DNA from: Bacteroidales bacterium UBA3382
GTDB taxonomy: Bacteria > Bacteroidota > Bacteroidia > Bacteroidales > UBA932
DNA length: 19,764 bases
Reading direction: 5' to 3'
Assembly (NCBI GenBank): GCA_002358965.1
Contig: DEPW01000010.1
Location: 18,511 to 38,274, forward strand
Positions 1 through 7,658 of the stretch are shown in pieces. The notes beneath the pieces were generated by a model. It saw nothing but the letters and a program-made list of their open reading frames with translations. It searched no databases and had not been told where the DNA came from. Each line of letters begins with the position of its first letter. Positions within the stretch are counted from its first letter, which is position 1. A program made the translations under genes and the position numbers.

Positions 1-1281
1 CGGTGACTGATCGGCGCCGTAACGCATGGAGACTGCATACGAAGACACATCGAGATATCGGTAATCGCCAATACGATCGTCCGATTTTCCTCCCGCAAGC
101 GAATACCTTATATGATAATCCCCGTCTTTGAGCTGCGGAAGTGTAAAAAGCGACACCGTATCCGGCACGCCGAAACTCCTCTGCCCCGGACAATGTATGT
201 CTTTTTCCATAATCACTTCCGAATCCACGGTCTCGACCTTTACATGGATGTCGCTGCAATTTTTCAGGGAAAGCACTATGTCGGTTTCGCAAGGATAAGG
301 AAGATACGAAGTAAGATCCGACAACGAGACTTCCTTGAACCTTTCCATGGCAAGGGTCAGATTGTCTATCACATCTTCGAGCAGCTTCCTCTCCCTTTCC
401 GTAAGAGCCGCATCGAGCAGTTTCTCATCTGCCCTCCGCACCACTTCGCTCATGAAACCATTGGCCCGGATACACTCCTGTTCCGTTTCGGGATAAATGT
501 AGACGAGCGCATGCGCAATCCTGGCAAGAGGGATGAACGCAGCCGCATTGTCGCCGCATTCTTCCGCGATTTCCTGATAACGCCTGATCCGGCCGGCTTT
601 CGTGCTGTCGATGTCGGCATAGCTGATTTCGCGCCGGGCCTTCATCATTTTCGCATAAACCAGATTGATCATATACTCGTCGCCTGCACGGGAACAGTAG
701 TCGATCCATTCGTCGACAAGCTCCATCGGCGGCTCATCTCCGTAGGTTCCGCAAAGATCAAGACAGGCAGAAAGGAAGAACTCATAATCGTCGACATGCC
801 AGTAATCCCCGGTATCCGGAAAAACGACGCAGGCCATGTCCTTTGTGACATAATGCGCCCCTGACAGCTCCTCTTTGTAACGGCTCAGGCCGGCAATCAG
901 CGAATCCCCGCCGCGCGAGGAAGCCCGAGGCATCAGCAACAGACGCATCAGCATATTGCCCTGCACAGAAGCCATCCCGTCAATCACACCATAGACATAA
1001 TCGAGCCTTTCATTCCTGCCGGCATGATCGGACCACGCCATATCCACAAATTCGTCGGATGCATAATACAGGTCGAGGTAGGCGTTTTCGGAGGCCGCCT
1101 TTTCCATGATGCGTTTCAAAATCCTTTCCTGTGTTTTCGGAAGATCCTTTTCCCTGGCTTTCGAATATTCGGTCCAGTCTTTCCTGAACTTGATTCGTTT
1201 GTCCTGATAACGGTCATTGATGGCTAAAGCCGCCGTCGCAAACATGACAGCGGCCGCCAGAAAGCATAAAAATCGTTTCAT
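1..1281 (-). CDS. N-terminal part of a large secreted protein, probably alpha-2-macroglobulin family (cut by window edge)
   Basis: An open frame of 427 codons runs from ATG at 1281 to base 1 without a stop, so the gene continues beyond the left edge. It begins with a signal peptide (MKRFLCFLAAAVMFATAALA). Next comes a helical region starting FRKDWTEYSKAREKDLPKT, then a beta-type region from about residue 330. There the pattern 'TLPQLKDGDYHIRYSL' followed by 'YRYLDVSSYAVSMR' resembles the first macroglobulin-like (MG) domain of the large Bacteroidota alpha-2-macroglobulin/YfaS-like proteins, which are usually 1,500-2,000 residues. That assignment rests on remembered family patterns; the thioester region lies outside the window. 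Members of the family are thought to trap attacking proteases in the periplasm or at the surface. The start lies 11 nt after the recQ stop, so the two are probably co-transcribed. It could instead be another large secreted protein with a similar helical N-terminus. Confidence 0.6.
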   Translation of the reverse strand, partial: MKRFLCFLAAAVMFATAALAINDRYQDKRIKFRKDWTEYSKAREKDLPKTQERILKRIMEKAASENAYLDLYYASDEFVDMAWSDHAGRNERLDYVYGVIDGMASVQGNMLMRLLLMPRASSRGGDSLIAGLSRYKEELSGAHYVTKDMACVVFPDTGDYWHVDDYEFFLSACLDLCGTYGDEPPMELVDEWIDYCSRAGDEYMINLVYAKMMKARREISYADIDSTKAGRIRRYQEIAEECGDNAAAFIPLARIAHALVYIYPETEQECIRANGFMSEVVRRADEKLLDAALTERERKLLEDVIDNLTLAMERFKEVSLSDLTSYLPYPCETDIVLSLKNCSDIHVKVETVDSEVIMEKDIHCPGQRSFGVPDTVSLFTLPQLKDGDYHIRYSLAGGKSDDRIGDYRYLDVSSYAVSMRYGADQSP

Positions 1282-1292
1282 GGCCTAAAAAA

Positions 1293-3497
1293 CTAATTGC
1301 TCACTTCGCAGAGGAATTTGATTCTCACCAACCTGACTTCTTCTTCGGTAAAATCTGATCCCAGCTCCTTCATCGCATCCGAAAGCGAATCCGACTCGGC
1401 TTCGTTCCTGAAATAATCGTAGATTTCCTCCACCTTGTCGTCATCGACTTCCTGCCTGATGTAATAGTCAATGTTCAGTTTCGTCCCGGAATAGACGATG
1501 GACTCTATCTCATCCAAAAGCTCGTCCATCTCCATCCCTCTGGCCTCCGCGATATCTTCGAACGGGTGCATCCGGTCGATGCCGGTTATGATATGCACCT
1601 TGTTGGCGGATTTGTTGACCACTGTTTTCACGACAAAGTCGTTAGGACGGATGATATCGTTTTCCTCGACATAACGCTTGATGAGTTCGGCAAATTCCTT
1701 GCCGAACTTCTTCGCCTTGCCTTCGCCCACATTCTGGCAGTGCTTAAGCTCGTCTGTCGTTATCGGATAAAGTATCGTCATGTCTTCGAGTGCGACATCC
1801 GTGAAAATCACCCACGGCTGCAATTTCAACCGTCTGGACATGGACAAGCGGAGATCCTTCAGCATGGCCAGCAAGGTCTCGTCGCCGGCGCCGCCTCCGC
1901 CGGCCTTTACCTGCGAGGAGACCATATCGTCGTCGTCATCGTCGCCTTCGGCGAATTCCCTGTCTTCGGTCATCATCACCGAATACGGCTCTTCATAGAA
2001 GCGCTTCCCCTTTTCCGTGAGACTTATAAGACCGAAGGTCTCTATGTCCTTGTCCAGTAACTTTTCGATCACGCCCTGGCGGATTATGGCAGTCCAATGC
2101 CTTACGCCCTTCGACTTCCCTATGCCGAACATTTCATGTTCGTTGTGATGATAAGACTTGACAAGGGAGGTTTCGACACCGGCAAGGATATTGGAAAGAT
2201 GCTCGGTCTTGAAATTCTCCGGCATGGACATTATCAGTTCCATTACCGTGAGCAGGTCCTCCTTGCCGTCGAATGTCTTCTTCGGATGCAGGCAATTGTC
2301 GCAGGCCCCGCAGTTGTCTTCGGCGTACTCTTCGCCGAAATAGTTCAGCAATATCTTACGGCGGCATTGGTTGGATTCGGCATAGGACACGGTTTCCTGC
2401 AGGAGCTGCTTGCCGATTTCCTGTTCGGAGACGGGCTTGCCCTGCATGAATTTTTCCAGTTTGACCATGTCTTTGTAACAGTAGTAGGCGATGCATTTGC
2501 CTTCCCGGCCGTCGCGGCCGGCCCTGCCGGTCTCCTGATAGTAGCCTTCGAGGCTCTTGGGCATGTCGTAATGTATGACGAAGCGCACATCGGGCTTGTC
2601 TATGCCCATTCCGAAGGCTATGGTGGCGACTATCACATCCACCTCTTCCATAAGGAACTTGTCCTGGTTTGCCGCGCGTGTCGCGGAATCCATACCGGCA
2701 TGATAGGCCAAAGCCTTGATGCCGTTCACATTGAGCAGTTCGGCAATTTCATCTACCTTTTTCCGTGAAAGGCAGTATACGATGCCTGACTTGCCGGAAT
2801 TCTGCTTTATGAATCTGATCATGTCGCGCCTCGGATCGACCTTGTCCCTGATTTCGTAATAGAGATTAGGCCTGTTGAACGACGATTTGAAAACAGCGGC
2901 GTCCAGCATCCCGAGATTCTTCTGGATGTCGTATTGCACCTTCGGCGTGGCGGTCGCGGTAAGGCCTATGATCGGCGCCCGTCCGACCTCGTCCACTATC
3001 GCCCTTATGCGCCTGTATTCGGGACGGAAATCATGCCCCCATTCCGAGATGCAATGCACTTCGTCTACGGCGTAAAACGATATCTTCAATTGCTTGAGGA
3101 AAGCTATGTTTTCGTCCTTTGTCAGCGACTCGGGTGCGACATACAACAACTTGGTGACACCCTCGAGAAGATCCTTGCGGACTTCGGCGATCTGCGCCTT
3201 GTTCAATGAAGAATTGAGGAAATGCGCGATTCCTTCCTGGTCCGATATGAAGCCCCGGATGGCATCCACCTGGTTTTTCATCAGGGCGATAAGGGGGGAA
3301 ATCACTATCGCCGTTCCTTCCATGACGAGCGCCGGAAGCTGGTAACACAATGATTTTCCTCCGCCCGTGGGCATCAGTACGAAAGTGTCATGCCCGGAGA
3401 TGATGTTCATTATTATCGCCTCTTGCTGCCCTTTGAATTTGTCGAAACCGAAAAACTCTTTAAGTTTCGCGTGCAGCATTTCAGATGTTATCTCCAT
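1293..3497 (-). CDS. recQ: ATP-dependent DNA helicase RecQ
   Basis: This 734-residue superfamily 2 helicase unwinds DNA 3' to 5' in recombination and fork repair. Motif 0 is at residues 16-25 (FGFDKFKGQQ), Walker A at 43-49 (PTGGGKS), the DEVH box at 145-148, motif III TATAT at 180-184 and motif VI QETGRAGRDG at 321-330. The RecQ zinc site is C378, C396, C399 and C402, followed by the winged-helix RQC domain. A low-complexity acidic and Gly-rich linker (about 512-540) separates RQC from an HRDC domain (about 540-612). A further C-terminal segment of about 120 residues looks helical and is longer than in E. coli RecQ (about 610 residues) but normal for Bacteroidota RecQ. The ATG at 3497 follows AGAGG and a promoter at 3519-3550. 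The next gene starts 11 nt downstream, with no terminator visible between them. Confidence 0.97.
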   Translation of the reverse strand: MEITSEMLHAKLKEFFGFDKFKGQQEAIIMNIISGHDTFVLMPTGGGKSLCYQLPALVMEGTAIVISPLIALMKNQVDAIRGFISDQEGIAHFLNSSLNKAQIAEVRKDLLEGVTKLLYVAPESLTKDENIAFLKQLKISFYAVDEVHCISEWGHDFRPEYRRIRAIVDEVGRAPIIGLTATATPKVQYDIQKNLGMLDAAVFKSSFNRPNLYYEIRDKVDPRRDMIRFIKQNSGKSGIVYCLSRKKVDEIAELLNVNGIKALAYHAGMDSATRAANQDKFLMEEVDVIVATIAFGMGIDKPDVRFVIHYDMPKSLEGYYQETGRAGRDGREGKCIAYYCYKDMVKLEKFMQGKPVSEQEIGKQLLQETVSYAESNQCRRKILLNYFGEEYAEDNCGACDNCLHPKKTFDGKEDLLTVMELIMSMPENFKTEHLSNILAGVETSLVKSYHHNEHEMFGIGKSKGVRHWTAIIRQGVIEKLLDKDIETFGLISLTEKGKRFYEEPYSVMMTEDREFAEGDDDDDDMVSSQVKAGGGGAGDETLLAMLKDLRLSMSRRLKLQPWVIFTDVALEDMTILYPITTDELKHCQNVGEGKAKKFGKEFAELIKRYVEENDIIRPNDFVVKTVVNKSANKVHIITGIDRMHPFEDIAEARGMEMDELLDEIESIVYSGTKLNIDYYIRQEVDDDKVEEIYDYFRNEAESDSLSDAMKELGSDFTEEEVRLVRIKFLCEVSN

Positions 3498-3518
3498 ATC
3501 AAAACCTCTATTTTCCCC

Positions 3519-3550
3519 TAAAGATACCCATAAGGAATCATCCGACCAAA
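3519..3550 (-). promoter_or_regulatory. Bacteroidota-type promoter for recQ
   Basis: Read on the minus strand there is a -33 TTTG (3550-3547), 20 nt, then a -7-like TATCTTTA (3526-3519), one base off the TAnnTTTG consensus. The predicted transcription start is about 15 nt upstream of the recQ ATG. The match is by eye. Confidence 0.6.
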
Positions 3551-3579
3551 TTTTTTTACGGTTTGAAACAATAATTTTA

Positions 3580-3587
3580 TAATTTTG
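3580..3587 (+). promoter_or_regulatory. -7 promoter box (TAATTTTG) for nhaA
   Basis: TAATTTTG is a perfect TAnnTTTG box 30 nt upstream of the nhaA ATG. A TTTG lies at 3562-3565, but the spacing of 14 nt is shorter than usual, so the -33 element is uncertain. The TTG inside the box is in frame with nhaA and extends its open frame artificially to 3585. Confidence 0.55.
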
Positions 3588-3617
3588 CGGCCTGATAACT
3601 ACTTACGACGAAACATC

Positions 3618-4979
3618 ATGGCCACTGACAGGGAACAGATTCTGAAAAAACTGCGGATGTACGAAATCCGGAATATATTCGACACTTTCCTACATAACGA
3701 ATCTGCCGGAGGAATCGTACTGATAGTCTGTACCGTTTTCGCACTGATTGCCGCCAATGTCGAATCCATCACCTGGCTTGAAAGCCTCTGGAACAAGGAA
3801 ATGGGGCTGACCGTCGGGGATTTTTCACTGAAGATGCCGCTGCTGGACTGGGTGAACGACGGGCTGATGGCCATATTCTTCTTCGTAGTGGGACTTGAAA
3901 TCAAGAGGGAACTCATGGTCGGGGAGCTGTCCTCTTTCAGGCATGCCTCGCTTCCCGTCTTTGCGGCGATAGGCGGAATGCTGGCTCCGGCACTCATATA
4001 TTACGCTTTCAATTCGGCCGATCCCGTGACATCCAAGGGATGGGGAATACCTATGGCCACCGACATAGCCTTCGCAATCGGCATCGTATCCCTGCTGGGC
4101 AAGAGAGTCCCGATGGCTTTGAAAATACTGCTTACCGCCATAGCCATTGTCGACGACCTCGGAGCGATCATAGTGCTTGCTCTCTTCTACCCTTCACACG
4201 CTCTGCAAGTCGTCTTCCTGCTGTACGCCGCAGCAATCGTCGCCTCCCTGGCATTGCTCAATTTCCTGAACATAAGGAACAAATACATATACATCATAGC
4301 AGGATTGTTCTTATGGTATTGCGTATACATGTCAGGAGTGCACGCTACGATAGCGGGCGTGCTCCTTGCGGCCGTCACCCCGGCCAGAAGCGTAATCAAC
4401 GAGCTGCGTTTCGGGACCAAACTGCAATATCTCATAGACAAATTCAAAATGTCCGGCCACGCCCGGGTCGAAGTAATCGCCAATCCGGAACAACAGCATA
4501 TCATCCATACCATGCACAGCATGGTGAACAAGGCCGACCCTCTCATGCACAAGTTCGAAAGCACGCTGCATCCGTGGGTGACATTCTTCATCATGCCCGT
4601 GTTCGCCCTCGCCAACGCAGGGGTACACTTTGACGGGGCCGCCTTGCAGGGAAGCATTCAGGGCATATTGGCCGGCATATTCTTCGGCCTTTTGTTCGGA
4701 AAGCCTCTCGGCATTTTCATATTCAGCCTGCTTGCCGTAAAATGCGGATTCGCGCGCAAGCCCGAAAATGTCAGGTGGGGGCAGATTCTCGGAATCGGAA
4801 TACTGGGAGGCATCGGTTTCACCATGTCCATTTTCATCAACAATCTCGCATTCCAGGACAGCTGCATAACCGACATCGGCAAGATGACCATACTCGCCAC
4901 TTCGCTTTGTGCGGCAATAGCCGGTCTGACTTTGCTGTTTTTGACTTGCAAAAAACAAAAAAATCGTAAATTTGCATGA
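3618..4979 (+). CDS. nhaA: Na+/H+ antiporter NhaA
   Basis: This 453-residue inner-membrane antiporter exchanges internal Na+ for external protons and so controls sodium and pH homeostasis. The family hallmarks are visible: TDIAFA at 148-153 and AIVDDLGAI around 176-184, where D179 and D180 match the paired transport aspartates (D163/D164 in E. coli). About a dozen hydrophobic segments cover the chain. A hydrophilic loop around residues 265-320 makes it longer than E. coli NhaA (388 residues), as in other Bacteroidota members. I place the start at ATG 3618, not at the in-frame TTG at 3585, because that TTG is part of the promoter -7 box. The gene is divergent from recQ. Its last codons contain the promoter box of the next gene. 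Confidence 0.96.
   Translation: MATDREQILKKLRMYEIRNIFDTFLHNESAGGIVLIVCTVFALIAANVESITWLESLWNKEMGLTVGDFSLKMPLLDWVNDGLMAIFFFVVGLEIKRELMVGELSSFRHASLPVFAAIGGMLAPALIYYAFNSADPVTSKGWGIPMATDIAFAIGIVSLLGKRVPMALKILLTAIAIVDDLGAIIVLALFYPSHALQVVFLLYAAAIVASLALLNFLNIRNKYIYIIAGLFLWYCVYMSGVHATIAGVLLAAVTPARSVINELRFGTKLQYLIDKFKMSGHARVEVIANPEQQHIIHTMHSMVNKADPLMHKFESTLHPWVTFFIMPVFALANAGVHFDGAALQGSIQGILAGIFFGLLFGKPLGIFIFSLLAVKCGFARKPENVRWGQILGIGILGGIGFTMSIFINNLAFQDSCITDIGKMTILATSLCAAIAGLTLLFLTCKKQKNRKFA
4940..4974 (+). promoter_or_regulatory. Promoter for the FKBP gene, inside the 3' end of nhaA
   Basis: A perfect -7 box TAAATTTG lies at 4967-4974, overlapping the last codons of nhaA. A TTTG at 4940-4943 lies 23 nt upstream, slightly wider than the usual spacing. 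The predicted start of transcription leaves a leader of about 35-40 nt before the ATG at 5020. Confidence 0.55.
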
Positions 4980-5019
4980 CTTTAGGAAGAAAGTTTAACA
5001 AAACAAAATAATTAAGAAA

Positions 5020-5829
5020 ATGAAAGCTATCAAATTTTTAGCATTTGGCGCACTTGCAGCCGCGCTCGTTTCCTGCGGAGGCACAGGCGCAACACCCGAG
5101 AAACATGATTTCGTAGTAGAATCCGAATTTCCTCAGCAGACGCTCATCGACTCCGTAAGCTACTACATCGGCTTCAATTTCGGCTACTTCATCAAGAACA
5201 ACGGATTCAACGAGGACATTGTGAATATGTCCGAAGTCAAAAAAGGCATGAAAGACTACTTCAACGCGACAACGCCTAACGACACCGCAGCATTCAAGCT
5301 CAACCCGCAGGACATGAACGCGACATTCAGGAAATATATCGGCATACTCAACAAATACGAGGCGGAAGTAAACCGCAAAGAGGGAGAGATCTTCCTTGAG
5401 TCCAACAAAAACAACGAAGGGGTGGAAGTCACTGAAAGCGGTCTCCAGTACAAGATAGAGGCTGAAGGAAGCGAACTGCGCCCTACGAACGAAAAGGACA
5501 CCGTCGAAGTCAAATATGTCGGCACCTTCATCGACGGGACCGAATTCGACTCATCCAAAGGCGAGAGCGTGACGATGCCTCTGCGCATCTTCATCGAAGG
5601 ATGGAAAGAAGGCCTCATGAAGATAGGCGAAGGCGGAAAGATCACCCTCTACGTACCGTCAGACCTCGCATACGGCGAACAGAGGAGAGGTTCCATCCCA
5701 GGCTCTTCGACTTTGATCTTCGATGTCGAACTTCTCAAAGTAAAGCCTTATGTAGAGAAAGCTTGCGAAACAGACACAGCCAAACCGGGACCTCAGAGAA
5801 TAAGCGTTCCGTTATCGACCAAGAAATAA
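5020..5829 (+). CDS. FKBP-type peptidyl-prolyl cis-trans isomerase, lipoprotein
   Basis: This 269-residue lipoprotein is expected to catalyse proline cis-trans isomerisation during folding of envelope proteins. The N-terminus is a lipoprotein signal with lipobox LVSC and the lipidated Cys at 19. Residues about 44-125 resemble the helical FKBP_N dimerisation domain ('DSVSYYIGFNFGYFIK'). Residues about 137-242 form the FKBP_C catalytic domain, with VEVKYVG, DGTEFDSS, IEGWKEGL and LAYGEQ, and the closing strand LIFDVELLKV. These cover the usual FK506-pocket positions (Tyr, Phe-Asp, Trp, Tyr). A tail of about 25 residues follows. The gene has its own promoter and is followed by a hairpin at 5851-5877. 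The family call is firm; substrates cannot be read from the sequence. Confidence 0.94.
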   Translation: MKAIKFLAFGALAAALVSCGGTGATPEKHDFVVESEFPQQTLIDSVSYYIGFNFGYFIKNNGFNEDIVNMSEVKKGMKDYFNATTPNDTAAFKLNPQDMNATFRKYIGILNKYEAEVNRKEGEIFLESNKNNEGVEVTESGLQYKIEAEGSELRPTNEKDTVEVKYVGTFIDGTEFDSSKGESVTMPLRIFIEGWKEGLMKIGEGGKITLYVPSDLAYGEQRRGSIPGSSTLIFDVELLKVKPYVEKACETDTAKPGPQRISVPLSTKK

Positions 5830-5850
5830 TTCTTCAAACCGAACATACGG

Positions 5851-5877
5851 GAGGGTGTCCTTGCGGCGCCCTCTTTT
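5851..5877 (+). terminator. Hairpin with short T-run after the FKBP gene
   Basis: A 9-bp stem (5851-5859 with 5865-5873, including two G-U pairs) has a 5-nt loop and is followed by TTTT. The T-run is short and I see no convincing promoter between this hairpin and the DUF3127 start at 5898. It may therefore terminate only partly, allowing read-through into the next gene. Confidence 0.65.
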
Positions 5878-5897
5878 CATAAAAAACCGAAAAGACA

Positions 5898-6287
5898 ATG
5901 GAATTGACAGGTAAGATTACAAAGAAACTGGCCGTCCAGAAAGGGACTTCGCAAAGAGGGGAATGGCAGAAACAGGAGTTCGTCATAGAATACCAGGACG
6001 GACAATATCCGAGCCATGTGTGCTTTAATGTTTGGGGAGCGGACAAGGTGAACGAACTGGCAGGCTACAACGAGGGGGATGAAGTCAGGATCTCGTTTGG
6101 AATTTCCGCCAGGGAATACGCCGGAAGATGGTACAACGACCTGAGGGCGTGGAGGATCGAAAAACTCGGAGGAGCCTCCTCCCAATCACCGTCCATGAGC
6201 GCTTCCGCGCCTGCACCGGCTCCTCCGATTACTTCCATGCCGCAAGCCGATGCGTCCGAACCCGAAGAAGACGATCTGCCGTTCTGA
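5898..6287 (+). CDS. DUF3127 OB-fold-like protein with SSB-like acidic tail
   Basis: This 129-residue protein matches the DUF3127 family of Bacteroidota. The start MELTGKITKKLAVQKG and the stretch GEWQKQEFVIEY are typical, and the predicted all-beta core (residues 1-90) is compatible with an OB fold. Residues about 93-118 are a Ser/Pro/Ala-rich linker, and the chain ends EPEEDDLPF. That tail closely resembles the C-terminal acidic tip of single-stranded DNA-binding protein (DDDIPF in E. coli), which docks many repair and replication proteins. A role in ssDNA metabolism is inference only. The gene lies 68 nt after the FKBP gene with a hairpin between. It converges on the SPFH/RHH pair. Confidence 0.85.
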   Translation: MELTGKITKKLAVQKGTSQRGEWQKQEFVIEYQDGQYPSHVCFNVWGADKVNELAGYNEGDEVRISFGISAREYAGRWYNDLRAWRIEKLGGASSQSPSMSASAPAPAPPITSMPQADASEPEEDDLPF

Positions 6288-6320
6288 TTTGCCTTCTGAC
6301 GACCGGCAATAGCGACATTC

Positions 6321-6447
6321 GAGAGAGCGAACCCAAAAGGAGGAATTTCAAGGCTTGCGAAGATGAGGGAACCGCAGTGTACTGGCGTACATGAGGATTC
6401 CGGATCAAGCGTAACACAGAAATTGCCCTTTTGAGTTCGCCCTCTTG
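6321..6447. repeat. Long imperfect palindrome (structured intergenic element)
   Basis: Two arms, 6321-6349 and 6419-6447, are inverted copies of each other with about three mismatches and a one-base bulge. Nested stems continue inward: GCTTG 6353-6357 with CAAGC 6406-6410; GGAA 6368-6371 with TTCC 6398-6401; TGTAC 6378-6382 with GTACA 6387-6391, closed by the loop TGGC. The whole can fold as one extended hairpin on either strand. It lies between two convergent transcription units. It could be a REP/MITE-like dispersed repeat, a bidirectional terminator or a structured RNA. I see no transposase and no clear target duplication. Confidence 0.7.
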
Positions 6448-6476
6448 TTATTTTGAAGCTGTTTCTTAGAGGCTTC

Positions 6477-6638
6477 TTACTTCATCCTGCCGCTTTTGCG
6501 CAATGCTTCGGAAATAATCCACTGGAGCTGGCCGTTCACGCTGCGGAACTCATCGGCGGCCCATTTTTCAAGCGCCTCCCATGTCTTGGGATCCAATCTC
6601 AAGACAAAAGACTTGGTTTCCGAAGAAGGCTTTCCCAT
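6477..6638 (-). CDS. Small Arc-type ribbon-helix-helix DNA-binding protein (53 aa)
   Basis: ATG at 6638 opens a 53-codon frame ending TAA at 6479-6477. The sequence has a short polar start, then a strand SFVLRLDP, then helices TWEALEKWAADEF and NGQLQWIISEALRKSG. This is the beta-alpha-alpha layout of Arc/MetJ-type ribbon-helix-helix proteins, which dimerise and read DNA with the paired strand. It starts 15 nt after the SPFH gene stop and is surely in the same transcription unit. Small Arc-like proteins behind SPFH genes recur in Bacteroidota. It may regulate its own operon, but no operator is evident here. The linkage to the SPFH gene and the clean fold pattern make it a real gene despite its size. 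Confidence 0.85.
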   Translation of the reverse strand: MGKPSSETKSFVLRLDPKTWEALEKWAADEFRSVNGQLQWIISEALRKSGRMK

Positions 6639-6653
6639 GACAGTGCGCTCCCG

Positions 6654-7586
6654 TTAGTTGTACAATGTCCCGGTATTCACGACCGGCTGGGCAGCCTCGT
6701 CCGCGCAAAGCACTACCAGCAGATTGCTGACCATGGATGCCTTGCGTTCAGCATCGAGCGCCACGACCTTGTCGGATTCAAGTTTGTCCAAAGCCATCTT
6801 CACCATCGATACGGCGCCTTCGACTATCTTCTCACGCGCGGATATCACAGCCGAAGCCTGCTGGCGGCGCAACATCACAGCCGCGATTTCCGGCGCATAC
6901 GCCAAATAATTGATCCGGGCCTCTACGACCTCTATGCCGGCCATTTCCAGCCTTTCGTTAAGTGTCTTTTCGAGGATTTCATTGATTTCATCGCCTCCGC
7001 TCCTCAATGTCATCTCATCGTCAGGACCTTCATTGTTGTCATAATTGTAATTTGTCACCACCTGCCTCAAAGCCGCATCGCTCTGTATGTTCACGAAGTT
7101 TTCGAAGGCCCTCATCACAGAAGAGACCGAGGCTCCGCCAGTCTGTCCCGCTCCGGCCATCGTCTGCGAGTCTATTTCGAACATGGCCTTGTAAGTATCC
7201 CTGAGCTTCCATACGAGCACCATGCCGACCATGATAGGATTGCCTGCCTTGTCGTTCACCTTGATAGGGGTCACATCAAGGTTACGGGCGCGCAGGGAAA
7301 GTTTTTTCTTCTTGTAAAACGGATTCACCCACCAGAATCCAGTACCGTCGAAAGTCCCTTTGTATTTCCCGAAAAACACCATGACCCTCGCCTGGTTCGG
7401 CTCCATCATGAAAAACCCGAACAATGAAAAGAAGAAGACCACCACCAGAACGGCAAAAAGCACAGGAGCCCAAATGCCGTCAGTGTCGGCTGAAGCGACG
7501 AAAATAGCTGCTGCTGCGATCACAGCCAGTAAGAAAAGGGCCAAAAACCCGTTAAGGACAACGCCTTTGAATCTGTATTCATTCAT
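6654..7586 (-). CDS. SPFH (stomatin/prohibitin-like, band 7) domain membrane protein
   Basis: This 310-residue protein has two membrane segments near the N-terminus (about 9-31 and 39-61), then an SPFH domain (about 64-260) starting 'EPNQARVMVFFGKYKG'. A helical region follows (REKIVEGAVSMVKMALDKLE), and the C-terminus reads NLLVVLCADEAAQPVVNTG, typical of the Bacteroidota SPFH subfamily. Such proteins form large oligomeric membrane assemblies and organise membrane microdomains; the specific client is unknown. The start is ATG 7586. The in-frame TTG at 7610 lies in the promoter -7 box and is not a start. The gene is followed after 15 nt by the small ribbon-helix-helix gene. Confidence 0.92.
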   Translation of the reverse strand: MNEYRFKGVVLNGFLALFLLAVIAAAAIFVASADTDGIWAPVLFAVLVVVFFFSLFGFFMMEPNQARVMVFFGKYKGTFDGTGFWWVNPFYKKKKLSLRARNLDVTPIKVNDKAGNPIMVGMVLVWKLRDTYKAMFEIDSQTMAGAGQTGGASVSSVMRAFENFVNIQSDAALRQVVTNYNYDNNEGPDDEMTLRSGGDEINEILEKTLNERLEMAGIEVVEARINYLAYAPEIAAVMLRRQQASAVISAREKIVEGAVSMVKMALDKLESDKVVALDAERKASMVSNLLVVLCADEAAQPVVNTGTLYN

Positions 7587-7607
7587 AATGATATTATTTT
7601 GATATCG

Positions 7608-7637
7608 CAAAGATATAAATAATTTTTAAATTGCAAA
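7608..7637 (-). promoter_or_regulatory. Promoter for the SPFH/RHH operon
   Basis: On the minus strand TTTG (7637-7634), 18 nt, then TATCTTTG (7615-7608), a full match to the Bacteroidota consensus. The box ends 21 nt upstream of the ATG at 7586, giving a very short leader. Confidence 0.7.
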
Positions 7638-7658
7638 AAAATATTTCGATTTTCATTG

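Noticed and set aside
6229..6417. 62-codon minus-strand open frame
   Set aside because: It overlaps the end of DUF3127 and the palindromic element, and the translation is low-complexity shadow sequence.
6453..7427. 324-codon plus-strand open frame opposite the SPFH and RHH genes
   Set aside because: Shadow of the SPFH gene; no family resemblance, and the opposite strand has promoter, start and conserved domains.
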